Positions 1-8,019 of a stretch of DNA of 41,689 bases are shown here, in pieces. Source of the DNA: Oscillospiraceae bacterium (GTDB lineage: Bacteria; Bacillota; Clostridia; Oscillospirales; Acutalibacteraceae); NCBI GenBank assembly GCA_031275995.1, contig JAISNY010000004.1, positions 1-41,689 of the forward strand, read 5' to 3'. The notes beneath the pieces were generated by a model. That model was not told the DNA's origin. It ran no database searches and worked only from the letters and a program-made list of their open reading frames with translations. Within the stretch, counting starts at the first letter, position 1. Every line of letters starts with the position of its first letter. A program made the translations under genes and the position numbers.

Positions 1-735
1 TCTTGTTTCTGTATTGTAGACTTTGTAGTGAATTTTTGAAATCTACGCTCGAAATTAGTGTATTAGATCTAAGATAAGTTTCATTTTCAAAATTATTTTT
101 TCTGCCGGCAGTGATCATCTAAGGCTTGCATTGAATTCAAAAATGAAAATCAACTTTTGGAAGATAAAGAAAATTCAATGTACATTTATATAGAAAAAAT
201 ATTACCTCAAAAAATGAAAGAACAATTAAATTACATAAAAAATTTAAGCTTTCAATGCGACCTTAAAATAATATTTGAAACCTTATTAATTATTAAAAAT
301 CTTTTTGTAATAACAACATATTACTCAATAAACTTCTTTCGAAATTCAGAAATATAATTACAAATTATATTAGAATTTAATGAGTATTTATCGCATATTC
401 TAACAATTAAGATGTCCTTAACTTTACTTTTAAACGTTAAACGAAATAATTGATGGGCAAAAATTAAAGCTACACCGTTGAAAATCCTCAACATATGAAA
501 TTGTTATTAGCAATAAATTTTTATAATCAAGGACGTACACTTTTTTAAATTCATTTTTTTGAGTGTGGCAACATACTCGAAGTGACTCAATTCAAAATTT
601 GGTATAGAAATTTTTGAATAGTTAAGATTAAAATTTGTAAAATTGGTTTTAGGTTTTTAAAAAAATTTATTATTTTATTGCCACAATTTCCTTTATGTAT
701 TAAACTCGTATAGGAGGTTGGGTGAGGTTGTTATT
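1..735. other. AT-rich stretch without a recognisable gene
   Basis: I see no convincing gene here. The only listed ORF (157-357, TTG start, 66 codons) is rich in Ile, Lys, Asn and Phe, has no ribosome site and matches nothing I recognise. The last part probably holds the promoter of the downstream tRNA: TTGCCA at 678-683, a 17-base spacer and TAAACT at 701-706. The stretch may be decayed DNA of the kind seen around the IS remnants downstream. Confidence 0.5.
678..706 (+). promoter_or_regulatory. Probable sigma-A promoter of tRNA-Ser(GGA)
   Basis: TTGCCA and TAAACT are separated by 17 bases and lie about 30 bases before the tRNA. The -10 box matches only four of six consensus bases, so this is a reading from spacing and position and is not strong on its own. 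Confidence 0.4.
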
Positions 736-828
736 GGAGAGGTGTCCGAGTGGTCGAAGGAGCGCGACTGGAAATCGCGTAAACTGTGAAAAACAGTTTC
801 CGGGGTTCGAATCCCCGTCTCTCCGCCA
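736..828 (+). tRNA. tRNA-Ser (anticodon GGA)
   Basis: Class II tRNA of 93 nt with CCA encoded at the 3' end. The acceptor arm GGAGAGG pairs with TCTCTCC through one G-U pair. The anticodon stem CGCGA/TCGCG encloses the loop CTGGAAA, giving anticodon GGA at 770-772, which reads UCC/UCU codons. The long variable arm (AACTGTG...CAGTTT) is typical of serine tRNAs, and the T arm carries GGTTCGAATCC. Broken IS1-like DNA begins within about 50 bases of its 3' end, as it also does near the tRNA-Ser(GCU) at the right end of the window. Confidence 0.97.
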
Positions 829-879
829 CTTCTTGCACGGAGACTAACAGCAAACGTTTATTTGCGCTACTTCGAAGTG

Positions 880-1289
880 CAATCTCTAAGGTTAAAAAAC
901 CTCGTAAAGTAAAAGTTTTGGAACTCGACGAAATGTGTGTTAATTTTGAAAAAACATTTGTCTTTGTACGGCAGTAGAGCGAGAAACAAAAAAACTTGTC
1001 GGTTTTCAACTTGGAACACGAGAAACAAAGTATTTTGAAAAACTTTCACAAAAAATTGCTCACATTTATGCCACAGACGGTTGGGAGTCATACAACTTAA
1101 CTGATCCGGCAAAACATGTAATCGGCAAAGCTCATACTTTTACTGTTGAAAGGGACCAATCGTCTTTTACGTCATTATATTGCTCATTTTGCAAGAAAAC
1201 CCTACTCTGTTTCAAAATCTTTTTCAATGATTTCTAATTCTGTTTTGTTGTTTGCTTATCTTAAATCTTTGGAATATATCCATATTTAG
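880..1289 (+). pseudogene. Frameshifted IS1-family transposase (InsB part)
   Basis: Three frames together read as one IS1-type DDE transposase. Frame 0 gives KVKKPRKVKVLELDEMC, which holds the first catalytic Asp of the LDEM motif. The frame starting near 971 gives TAVERETKKLVGFQLGTR and ATDGWESYN, with the second Asp, then KHVIGKAHTFTVERDQS. A third frame from about 1170 gives LLRHYIAHFARKP and ends in a stop at 1287-1289. IS1 transposases have these blocks in this order. At least two frameshifts and the loss of the N-terminal part make it non-functional. Family assignment is from remembered motif order. Confidence 0.75.
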
Positions 1290-1298
1290 CACTGCCAT

Positions 1299-1368
1299 CT
1301 TTGTTTTTCTCTCTGAAATCCGCTTTTTACTCTGTTTTCGCTTTTGCATTTCGTGCACATTTTTTCCT
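1299..1368 (-). pseudogene. Truncated IS1-like InsA (zinc-finger N-terminus)
   Basis: On the minus strand an ATG opens a reading frame beginning MCTKCKSENRVKSGF, with the first CxxC of a transposase zinc ribbon. It is interrupted after KQR by the end of the neighbouring IS copy. The same peptide starts the InsA-like frame at 41438, with few nucleotide differences. Only about 22 codons remain. Confidence 0.65.
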
Positions 1369-1530
1369 TACGTTAGATATTCTTACATTATTATTTTTTG
1401 AATTTTAGCACATATATCCTAATTTTAGCACTGTCCATTGGGCAACATCTTGACATTCGTATCTTTTTTGTCTTAAAATCAAATTCAAAAGTGGGTGTGG
1501 TTAATTGTTTCCTTTCGGGGAAGTGGTGAG

Positions 1531-2541
1531 GTGAAGCTAGAAAAACGTAAACTTGAAATTCTTTCGGCTATCGTGGATCTTTACACTAAGACATTGCAGC
1601 CGGTGGGGTCACGGACAGTGTGTGATTGCTTAAATTTTAATGTGTCCCCTGCTACGGTTCGGAATGAGATGGCTTCTTTAGCGGAACTTGGTTTAATTGC
1701 TCAACCGCATGTCTCAGCGGGCCGCATGCCTTTGAGTTTAGGCTATCGGGTATATCTTGATTCGTTATCTCACGTTTGCACGATCTCGAAAAGAGAACGT
1801 GAGGAGCTTGATGGAGGGTTGGCTGAAGTTTCGTCTGATCCTGAGAGAGTCGTGGAAGGCAGCGCTGAAATTTTAGCAAAATCTACTGGGTGTACAACAG
1901 TTTTTACTGCGCCTACCAGTGCGGAGTTTCGGGTTAGAGCGGTGAAATTCATTAGAATAGGCCAGCGGAGCGCTATGGTAATTTTGATAGTTTCAACTGG
2001 TATGGTTAAGAGCCGGATATTTGGATGCCGGTTTAATATCACGGATGAGGTGTTGGGTATATTTGAAAAGGTTGCTCAAAAGTTCGTTGGCGCTTCTTTG
2101 GGTGAGCTTGATTCGCTTGCGCTGTGTGCGTTAAATGTGTTGGAAGATGGAAACTTTCTTGTTCCGGCTATTGATGCGTTGATTGATGTTATTAAGGATG
2201 CAGCTGCCGTTGAGGTAATTGTTAAAGGAGAGCGCAATCTGTTTTCTGAATCAAATTTTGAGCCAGATGTTGCTTTAACTATTTGGGAGTTTTTAAATAA
2301 TAGGGCTAAGGTCATCGAATTTTTAAAGTCAAAAATCTCAAAGTGTATTTTAGTTGGTGATGAGGTTGGTGCGCCGAAAATGGAGCAGGCAAGTATTATA
2401 GTTTCTAGTTACCGAGCTGGTCAATCTAGCGGGAAAATTGCGTTGGTTGGTTCTATTCATATGAATTACACACAAAATTTAGCTAAAATTGAATATATTT
2501 CTAAATTTATGGAAGAAATTCTCTATAAGTTTTTTAGTTAG
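1531..2541 (+). CDS. hrcA: Heat-inducible transcription repressor HrcA
   Basis: HrcA represses heat-shock operons by binding CIRCE operators. The protein opens with a winged-helix domain (about residues 1-75) containing the family signatures EPVGSRT-like PVGSRTVCD, SPATVRNEMASLAELG and HVSAGRMPLSLGYRVYLD. The rest is the GAF-like/dimerisation region seen in HrcA. I place the start at the GTG at 1531, giving 336 residues and the usual KLEKRKLEIL N-terminus; the ORF track begins 12 codons earlier without family support. grpE follows after 12 bases. I find no CIRCE operator upstream, although the IS end just before the gene ends in TTAGCACTG, which resembles half a CIRCE. Nothing else upstream explains its control. 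Confidence 0.95.
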   Translation: MKLEKRKLEILSAIVDLYTKTLQPVGSRTVCDCLNFNVSPATVRNEMASLAELGLIAQPHVSAGRMPLSLGYRVYLDSLSHVCTISKREREELDGGLAEVSSDPERVVEGSAEILAKSTGCTTVFTAPTSAEFRVRAVKFIRIGQRSAMVILIVSTGMVKSRIFGCRFNITDEVLGIFEKVAQKFVGASLGELDSLALCALNVLEDGNFLVPAIDALIDVIKDAAAVEVIVKGERNLFSESNFEPDVALTIWEFLNNRAKVIEFLKSKISKCILVGDEVGAPKMEQASIIVSSYRAGQSSGKIALVGSIHMNYTQNLAKIEYISKFMEEILYKFFS

Positions 2542-2553
2542 GGAGGAATTATT

Positions 2554-3093
2554 TTGGAAGATTTTAACAAAAACGAAGGCATTGAGGAATTCGAAGATGA
2601 GTTACAGGATTTTAACGAAGAAATGGAATTTTCGGAAGAATCGAGCAAGACGCAAGGGAAAGATTTAAATGTTGAACTTTTGGAAACCAAGGATCATCTG
2701 ATGAGGGTTGCGGCCGAATATGAAAATTTTAGAAAGCGAACGGAGAAAGAAAAGGCAATGATTTATTCCATTGCGACCGAAGCTGCGGTTTTGCAGATCT
2801 TGCCTATAATAGATAGCATTGAGATGGTTTTTTGTAACATGGACGATGTAAGCGAGCCTTGTAAAAAAGGGATAGATATGATTAGGACTCAGCTTGCAGA
2901 GTCTTTGGCTAAACTTGGGGTGGAACCCTTTGGAAAATCAGGCGATAAATTCACTCCAGAGCTTTACAGCGCAGTAGCGCATGACAAAGGTGAAGAAGAA
3001 AGCGAAAATGAGATTGTTTCAGACGTTTTTCGCAAAGGTTACAAGCTCGGCGGAAAGGTTATAAGGCATGCCGTTGTGCGGGTAAAAAATTAA
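2554..3093 (+). CDS. grpE: Nucleotide exchange factor GrpE
   Basis: GrpE releases ADP from DnaK. The protein has a low-complexity acidic N-terminus (about 1-40), a long helix with the conserved LMRVAAEYENFRKRTEKEK block (about 50-70), and a C-terminal beta domain ending GYKLGGKVIRHAVVRV. At 179 residues it has normal length. The start is TTG, preceded by GGGAGG at a proper distance. It sits 12 bases after hrcA, so the two are probably cotranscribed. The dnaK gene that usually follows is absent; an IS200-type relic begins about 60 bases downstream, and dnaJ lies 33 kb away. Confidence 0.95.
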   Translation: MEDFNKNEGIEEFEDELQDFNEEMEFSEESSKTQGKDLNVELLETKDHLMRVAAEYENFRKRTEKEKAMIYSIATEAAVLQILPIIDSIEMVFCNMDDVSEPCKKGIDMIRTQLAESLAKLGVEPFGKSGDKFTPELYSAVAHDKGEEESENEIVSDVFRKGYKLGGKVIRHAVVRVKN

Positions 3094-3156
3094 AACTCCA
3101 TGATTTTGCGCACTCCGAAAAAGCTACTTTCGAATTTCGAAACTAGAATCAAACAA

Positions 3157-3629
3157 CCTTGCACTAAAGTGCGGGGTTCGTGTTTATGGATAAATCCTGT
3201 TAAATTATTTTAGAGATTTAGTTGATTTTGTTAGTCTGATTTTCAACATATTCTTTAATCATTTCTTCTGTTACATCACCTGAGTTTCGACAAAAATATC
3301 CAACAACCCAAAGATGCTGAGCCAATATCTCTTTTTAAGTTCAGGAAATTCGGATTGCAAAAGTTTTTAACTTCTTCCTTTTAGGTATTTAACTATTTTG
3401 CTAACTGAAAATGCTGGCAGACAAGATATGCATATGAGCATGATACGCTGACTTCCGTGAATATCACTATTCCGCGAGACACAGCCTTGTCTTATCATTT
3501 CTCTTAACTTAGCGGCATTTCTTTAACCAATATTTTATATCTGTAATTTGCAGTCCGAACTATATGATATTCGAGATCAATACCGTGTGGTTTCTTTCGC
3601 AACAAAATCCCTCTGCCTTCAGGCGGAGG
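3157..3629 (-). mobile_element. IS200/IS605-type element remnant
   Basis: A decayed tnpA lies between two imperfect hairpins. The hairpin at 3610-3629 (CCTCTGCC-TTCA-GGCGGAGG, one G-U pair) lies just before the tnpA start, and the one at 3157-3176 (CCTTGCAC-TAAA-GTGCGGGG, two G-U pairs) lies after its stop. IS200/IS605 elements lack inverted repeats and carry subterminal hairpins at both ends, which fits this layout. No tnpB is present. The element occupies the space directly after grpE. Confidence 0.7.
3218..3602 (-). pseudogene. tnpA: Frameshifted Y1 transposase TnpA (IS200 type)
   Basis: Read on the minus strand in shifting frames, the sequence gives RKKPHGIDLEYHIVRTANYR, then AAKLREMIRQGC, HAHMHILS (the HUH metal-binding motif), FSVSKIVKYLKGRS, LLQSEFPELKKRYW, QHLWVVGYFCRNSGDVTEEM and IKEYVENQ, with the catalytic Tyr helix. 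These blocks follow the order of IS200-family Y1 transposases. Several frameshifts and an in-frame stop after KGRS show the gene is dead. The possible TTG start is at 3602. Confidence 0.75.
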
Positions 3630-3668
3630 TGGTTTAATTAGCACGAAATTTGATTTTGCTTACACTCA

Positions 3669-4820
3669 TCAGCTCCGGCGCTTACGCAGTAAAATCAAAG
3701 GGTATATTAACACAAAAATAACGAATGTGTCAATAAATATTATTTTTTCTAACAAGGTACTGGTCCCGTTGGCTTTGACATCCACCCAAAGTTTGTCTGC
3801 AAGTTCACTTATTTCATGTGGCAGGTTGGTCAGTACCTGAGTATTTTCTATGGAAGAACAATACTGATATTGAGGGTTATTTGAAAGAATTTCATCAGCA
3901 TAAATATTAGGTGAAAGATAACAAGAACTAATGGCATTAGCTGTTGAAATATCTGTTTTGCACATAAAATTTATATACATTTCTGCTTCTTTTTTATGTT
4001 TGCATGTTTTGGGTATACACATTGAATCAACAAATTTGTTGGTTCCTTCCGAAGGAACTGCAAAATGTATAAAAGGATTTCCAAACATTTCATTGGGATT
4101 ACCGCAATCACAGTAGTAGGATGCAACGTATGCTTCTTCCCCAAACAGTTTATCAAAAATTTGATCCATCATATAATTTTGAAGCAAAGGCCGTTGTTTT
4201 TTGAGTTCTATCATCGCTTTTTGCCAGTGCTCCGGATTTGAGCTGTTTATATTGTATTTAAGCCTTATGAGCGAAATTGCAAAAGCATCCCTTAAATTGT
4301 CGAAAACTAAGATTTTACCTTTATACTCGGGATTCCATAGTATATCCCAAGATATTTTTTTTTCTTTAACATATTTTTCATTATAAAAAATTCCAACTAC
4401 GCCCCAGAGGTACGGCACCGAATATTCATTCCAAGGGTCAAAATCAAGAAACTTATGCTTATCGCTTATCTCTGAATAATTAGGAATGTTTTTAAAATCT
4501 AATTTCAAAATCATATCATTTTCAATAAGTTTTGCAATCATATAATCGGACGGAACAATAACGTCGAAACAAGCTCCTTCGCCGGCTATTTTGGCATACA
4601 TTTCTTCATTGCTTTGAAAAGTAGAATAATTAACCTTGATTCCAGTTTCTGCAGTAAACCTCTCATTAGTTCCAGGAACTCCATCAGAACCTTCTGCAAT
4701 GCACACGCCCCAATTATAAACATTTATGGTCACACTCTTCTCCTTGTGGTTCCAGAAAAGAAAAACTCCGTAAAAACAGACAGCAAAAGATAAAATTAGA
4801 TAAAACAATGTTTTTTTCAA
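3669..4820 (-). CDS. potD: Spermidine/putrescine ABC transporter substrate-binding protein PotD
   Basis: PotD captures polyamines outside the membrane for the PotABC importer. The mature part begins INVYNWG, the family's characteristic opening, and continues with a type-2 periplasmic-binding fold through CDVIVPSDYMIAKLI, WGVVGIFYNE and FVDSMCIPKTCKHKKEAEMYI. An N-terminal hydrophobic segment (about 5-23) would export it; the Cys at position 15 lies in a poor lipobox. Unusually, the C-terminus adds a hydrophobic segment (about 358-377) and the tail LRKRRS, which would tie it to the membrane. The start is TTG. No other pot gene is nearby; potC is at 30027. Substrate choice is by family only. 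Confidence 0.85.
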   Translation of the reverse strand: MKKTLFYLILSFAVCFYGVFLFWNHKEKSVTINVYNWGVCIAEGSDGVPGTNERFTAETGIKVNYSTFQSNEEMYAKIAGEGACFDVIVPSDYMIAKLIENDMILKLDFKNIPNYSEISDKHKFLDFDPWNEYSVPYLWGVVGIFYNEKYVKEKKISWDILWNPEYKGKILVFDNLRDAFAISLIRLKYNINSSNPEHWQKAMIELKKQRPLLQNYMMDQIFDKLFGEEAYVASYYCDCGNPNEMFGNPFIHFAVPSEGTNKFVDSMCIPKTCKHKKEAEMYINFMCKTDISTANAISSCYLSPNIYADEILSNNPQYQYCSSIENTQVLTNLPHEISELADKLWVDVKANGTSTLLEKIIFIDTFVIFVLIYPLILLRKRRS

Positions 4821-5133
4821 TTTATTTTTAAACTCACTTCCTTCAAACTGAAAATAAATAAACGAAAAATCTTCTTACTAATTACGTTAACAACTGTGTT
4901 AAGAAAATACAAGCAAGAAACTAAGCGTTAAGTTCTGAAAAATTAAATTTTTATTTGTGTCTTGATTTAATGAAAATTGAATAATATATTTGTTTTTATA
5001 ATAGAAACTTTAATAGAAACTTAAGATGAAAATAAAAATTTTAAAGAAGTTAAAGCAAACAAACTTAAAATAAATTAACAACATAGAGATGCTTGAATAT
5101 CATAAAAAAACAAGAATCAGTTAGGAGGTCTTT
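4821..5133. promoter_or_regulatory. Divergent intergenic region between potD and dpaA
   Basis: This AT-rich gap must hold the promoters of both potD (leftward) and dpaA (rightward). A strong ribosome site, AGGAGG, precedes dpaA. The stretch AACA, 17 bases, then CATAAAA just before it loosely resembles a mother-cell sigma-K promoter, which would suit dipicolinate synthase genes, but the match is weak. I see no ORF or terminator hairpin. Confidence 0.35.
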
Positions 5134-5955
5134 ATGAAATTTGGTATAATTTCAGGCGACAGACGCCAAGCTATTCTTTCTGAAACTTTAGTAAAAGATT
5201 CACATGAAGTAAGAGTTTGGGGTCTGGATTGTGAAAATTTAGAAGAAAATAGTATTGAATACACATTGGAAAAAAGTGACATTATCATTTTGCCGCTTCC
5301 AGCGAGTCGCGACGGACTTCACATAAATTTGAGCAATATATCTGTTGACTCAAAATTTGTTGAAATGATAAAAAACAAAAAAATTTTTTGTGGTAATAAA
5401 AATACAATAAAAACCAAGGAATGGCAAAAACTCGACGTAAAAGATTATGCTGCGAGCGAAAATTTTAAAGTTTTTAACGCCGAACCTACAGCCGAAGGCG
5501 CAATTAAAATTGCTCTAAACAATACTTTGAAGACTCTATATAAAAGCCATTGCTTAATTTCAGGTTTTGGAAGGATAGGTAAAATTCTTTCAGGTATGTT
5601 AAAAAATCTTGGCGCTTTTGTTAGTGTGACAAACTATTCGGATGGAGATCGTGCCTGGGCAAAAATCAATAATTTAAAAATTGTGGACCTCAATAATGAT
5701 AAATTTTTAGATTATGATTTTATTTTTAACACGGTGCCAACCCAAATATTTACTGAACATATTCTTAATAAAACAAACAAGGAATGTCTCATAATAGACC
5801 TCGCTTCCATCAGTGGGGTGGACTTAAATTATGCAAATAAGCTTGGAATCAAAGTTTTTCACGAACTCGGAGTCCCCGGAAAGTTTTTTCCGGTTACTGC
5901 AGCTGAAATAATAAAGGAAAGCATATACGAGATTATACGGGAGACTTGCACGTAA
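5134..5955 (+). CDS. dpaA: Dipicolinate synthase subunit A (DpaA/SpoVFA)
   Basis: DpaA with DpaB converts dihydrodipicolinate from the lysine pathway to dipicolinic acid, the calcium-binding compound of the spore core, in the sporulating mother cell. The N-terminal domain starts GIISGDRRQAIL and contains FNAEPTAEGAIKIAL (about 113-127). A Rossmann domain follows with GFGRIGKIL (about 143-151), then the conserved IIDLASISGVDLNYANKLGI and ELGVPGKFFPVTAAEII. At 273 residues it is slightly shorter than usual. The start is ATG after AGGAGG. dpaB follows, but the usual tight linkage is broken by 372 bases containing a decayed dpaB fragment. Confidence 0.9.
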   Translation: MKFGIISGDRRQAILSETLVKDSHEVRVWGLDCENLEENSIEYTLEKSDIIILPLPASRDGLHINLSNISVDSKFVEMIKNKKIFCGNKNTIKTKEWQKLDVKDYAASENFKVFNAEPTAEGAIKIALNNTLKTLYKSHCLISGFGRIGKILSGMLKNLGAFVSVTNYSDGDRAWAKINNLKIVDLNNDKFLDYDFIFNTVPTQIFTEHILNKTNKECLIIDLASISGVDLNYANKLGIKVFHELGVPGKFFPVTAAEIIKESIYEIIRETCT

Positions 5956-6144
5956 GTAATGAGCATAAAGTTATTTTAAATTTTCGCAATTGCTGCAACG
6001 TAGACAATAAAATAGATTCAGATAACTTAATTAGTAAATTTTTCTTAAAATTATGAGAGAAATTCACAAATTTTAAATCTAAGTTATGCTCAAATTTTCC
6101 GTAAAATAATTTTCGAAAATTTTAAACAGACACCAAATTTTCAG

Positions 6145-6262
6145 CACTTATTATAAAAAATGATATGAGAAATTGCCAGCAAAAAAATAAACTTAGGATT
6201 TGCGATGTGTGCATCTTTTTGCACGATTTAGAATGCAATCTTGCAAGCTGAAAAACTTAATA
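6145..6262 (+). pseudogene. Decayed partial duplicate of the dpaB 5' end
   Basis: This segment repeats the beginning of dpaB at an exact offset of 150 bases. The block ACTTAGGATTTGCGATGTGT and what follows matches 6341 onward with about five mismatches over some 70 bases, and the similarity extends upstream through the leader (6148 against 6298). In this copy the ATG is replaced by AGC, the GAGGAAT ribosome site has become GAGAAAT, and the codon for Glu18 is a TAG stop. It is therefore a dead tandem copy of the leader plus about 28 codons. Similarity fades after 6260. Confidence 0.85.
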
Positions 6263-6327
6263 AAGGCAAACCCTATTAATATTCATAAATAAAAACAATT
6301 TATAGAAAATCATGTGAGGAATGAACA

Positions 6328-6897
6328 ATGAAAAAACCAAACTTAGGATTCGCGATGTGTGCATCTTTTTGCACGATTGAGAATGCGATCTTACAAGCTA
6401 AAAAACTTACTGAAAATTACAATATTTTACCAATACTTTCAGAAAATTTAATAAAAAACAACACTCGTTTTGGTGAGGGAATTAAAATTAAAGAAAAGAT
6501 TGAAAAAATAAGCAAAAATAAGGCAATAATTTCAATTATAGAGTCTGAACCCATTGGCCCTCAAAGTATGACGGACATAATGCTTATCGCCCCTTGTACA
6601 GGGAATTCACTAGCAAAAATAAGTAGAGCAATCACTGATACATGCGTTACCATGGCAACAAAATCTCACTTACGAGTTCAAAAACCATTAGTAATTTGTC
6701 TGGCAACTAACGACGCCCTAGGTGCTTCTTTTGAAAATATCAGCAAAGCGCTCAATACAAAGCATATATTTTTCGTACCAATGAAACAAGATTCCCCAAA
6801 TTTGAAACCTAATTCACTTGTAGCTGACTTCGAAATGATACCAAAAGCACTTGAATTAGCAGCTTCTAATATCCAAATCCAGCCCATTTTTAAATAA
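6328..6897 (+). CDS. dpaB: Dipicolinate synthase subunit B (DpaB/SpoVFB)
   Basis: DpaB is the flavoprotein-fold partner of DpaA in dipicolinate synthesis. The protein opens NLGFAMCASFCTIE and carries ILPILSEN, ESEPIGPQSMTDIMLIAPCTGNS (about 72-94) and LATNDALG, all hallmarks of SpoVFB. At 189 residues it has normal length. The start is ATG with GAGGAAT upstream. A decayed copy of its own 5' end lies immediately upstream. The pair suggests that this lineage can make, or recently could make, dipicolinate-containing spores. Confidence 0.92.
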   Translation: MKKPNLGFAMCASFCTIENAILQAKKLTENYNILPILSENLIKNNTRFGEGIKIKEKIEKISKNKAIISIIESEPIGPQSMTDIMLIAPCTGNSLAKISRAITDTCVTMATKSHLRVQKPLVICLATNDALGASFENISKALNTKHIFFVPMKQDSPNLKPNSLVADFEMIPKALELAASNIQIQPIFK

Positions 6898-6996
6898 AGA
6901 TAAAATATCACGTGCATCGTATCATATTGTCTTTAATTTGTCCAATCCCTTCAACTGTAAAAATTTTGATATTTTTTCGATTTTATTTTACAATAG

Positions 6997-7021
6997 CCGT
7001 TCGAGCGTAGTGATCGAACGG
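6997..7021. terminator. Perfect 8-bp hairpin between dpaB and ricT
   Basis: CCGTTCGA and TCGAACGG enclose the loop GCGTAGTGA. The hairpin lies about 100 bases after dpaB and 39 bases before ricT. It is followed by an AT-rich run (ATGATTTTTATG) and not by a clean T tract, so it may be a terminator for dpaB or a structure in the ricT leader. Confidence 0.45.
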
Positions 7022-7059
7022 TATGATTTTTATGAAACATTTTTATTTTGGTTGGTTGA

Positions 7060-7875
7060 ATGAATATAATAGGTACGGTTTTTCGCGATATTGGTAAGAT
7101 AAGCCGATTTACTTACGGGCTTTCCAATTTGTCAGTGGGGGATTCAATAATAGTTAGAACGCGTCACGGCTTGAAATTTGGTCGGATAGTTCAGGTTGAG
7201 GTGTCTGATGAAATCATCCCCGTTGAGGGGCTTATATTACGTAAAGCGAACAAAGATGATTTCGAAAAGAATATCAGGCTGAAAGAAATGGAGTCCGAAG
7301 CACTCAACATTGTTAAGGCGAAGGTATTTGAGCATAATCTTAAAATGAAAATGATTGATGCCGAATGTATGTTCGATGAGAGCAAAATTATTTTTTATTT
7401 CTCTTCTGAGGAGCGTGTAGATTTTAGAATTCTCCTTAGTGAACTTGTTAAAGTTTTTAAAAAATGGATTGAATTACGTCAGGTTAACATTCGCGAAAGT
7501 GCAAAAATTCTTGGCGGTATCGGTGTTTGTGGAAGATCTTTTTGCTGTTCTTTGTTTCTGCGTGAATTTCAAAAGGTTGACGTTCAATTGGCGGTTGATC
7601 AAGGAATATTAGTTAATTCTTCAAAACTTTGCGGTGCTTGCGGACGTCTTTTTTGTTGTCTCAGATACGAACTTGAGAATTATCAGAGTACGGCGAAAAC
7701 TATGCCCAGAGTGGGAGATTTAGTCAGAAATTCCGACGGAAAACTTTTTTTGGTTTGTGGTCTAAATATTCTTGCACATAAAATCAAGTTGACTCCGTTA
7801 GAAACGCCTGAAGCAACCCCAAAATATCTTCCGGCCGAGCAATTTGAGATAGTCGACCGTTCTTTAGATTCTTAA
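7060..7875 (+). CDS. ricT: PSP1-domain protein RicT (YaaT)
   Basis: RicT is part of the RicA-RicF-RicT iron-sulfur complex that affects RNase Y processing, sporulation and competence in Bacillus. The PSP1 domain occupies the middle and C-terminal part. The cluster-binding cysteines are visible as GVCGRSFCC (Cys157, 162, 163) and CGACGRLFCC (Cys191, 194, 199, 200). At 271 residues it is normal in length. The start is ATG; a ribosome site is not obvious. RicA and RicF are not encoded in this window, so whether the complex exists here cannot be told. Confidence 0.9.
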   Translation: MNIIGTVFRDIGKISRFTYGLSNLSVGDSIIVRTRHGLKFGRIVQVEVSDEIIPVEGLILRKANKDDFEKNIRLKEMESEALNIVKAKVFEHNLKMKMIDAECMFDESKIIFYFSSEERVDFRILLSELVKVFKKWIELRQVNIRESAKILGGIGVCGRSFCCSLFLREFQKVDVQLAVDQGILVNSSKLCGACGRLFCCLRYELENYQSTAKTMPRVGDLVRNSDGKLFLVCGLNILAHKIKLTPLETPEATPKYLPAEQFEIVDRSLDS

Positions 7876-8019
7876 GCATCGCTAAAAATAGATGTATTTA
7901 TGCATAAAAAACAAAATAGATTTGAAAGCCATCACTTTTTGAACAATCTAACTCAAAAGGTTTATTCGAATTTATAAAATTAGAAAACAAACATAATTTG
8001 TATTGGGGGGAAACAAAAA

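Larger units (their letters stand above)
829..1436. mobile_element. Nested, inverted remnants of an IS1-like insertion sequence
   Basis: Two partial copies lie tail to head in opposite orientation. Copy A (about 880-1296, plus strand) carries the C-terminal half of an IS1 InsB transposase and ends in an inverted-repeat end, TTTAGCACTGCC. Copy B (about 1297-1436, minus strand) is the left end of the same element type. Its outer end reads GGACAGTGCTAAAATTAGGA on the minus strand, followed by the first codons of an InsA zinc-finger protein. Copy B stops inside the KQR codons, exactly where the copy A end begins, as if A inserted into B. Copy B is nearly identical to the left end of the element at 41352, so they belong to one family. 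Confidence 0.75.

Noticed and set aside
157-357. 66-codon ORF near the left end
   Set aside because: AT-rich low-complexity product, no ribosome site, no recognisable motif.
731-1112. Minus-strand ORFs of 92 and 81 codons over the tRNA and IS remnant
   Set aside because: They run across the tRNA and the plus-strand transposase remnant; antisense shadows.
1420-1440. TTAGCACTG before hrcA as a CIRCE operator
   Set aside because: It is the end of the IS1-like element; the second inverted half (GAGTGCTAA) is missing.
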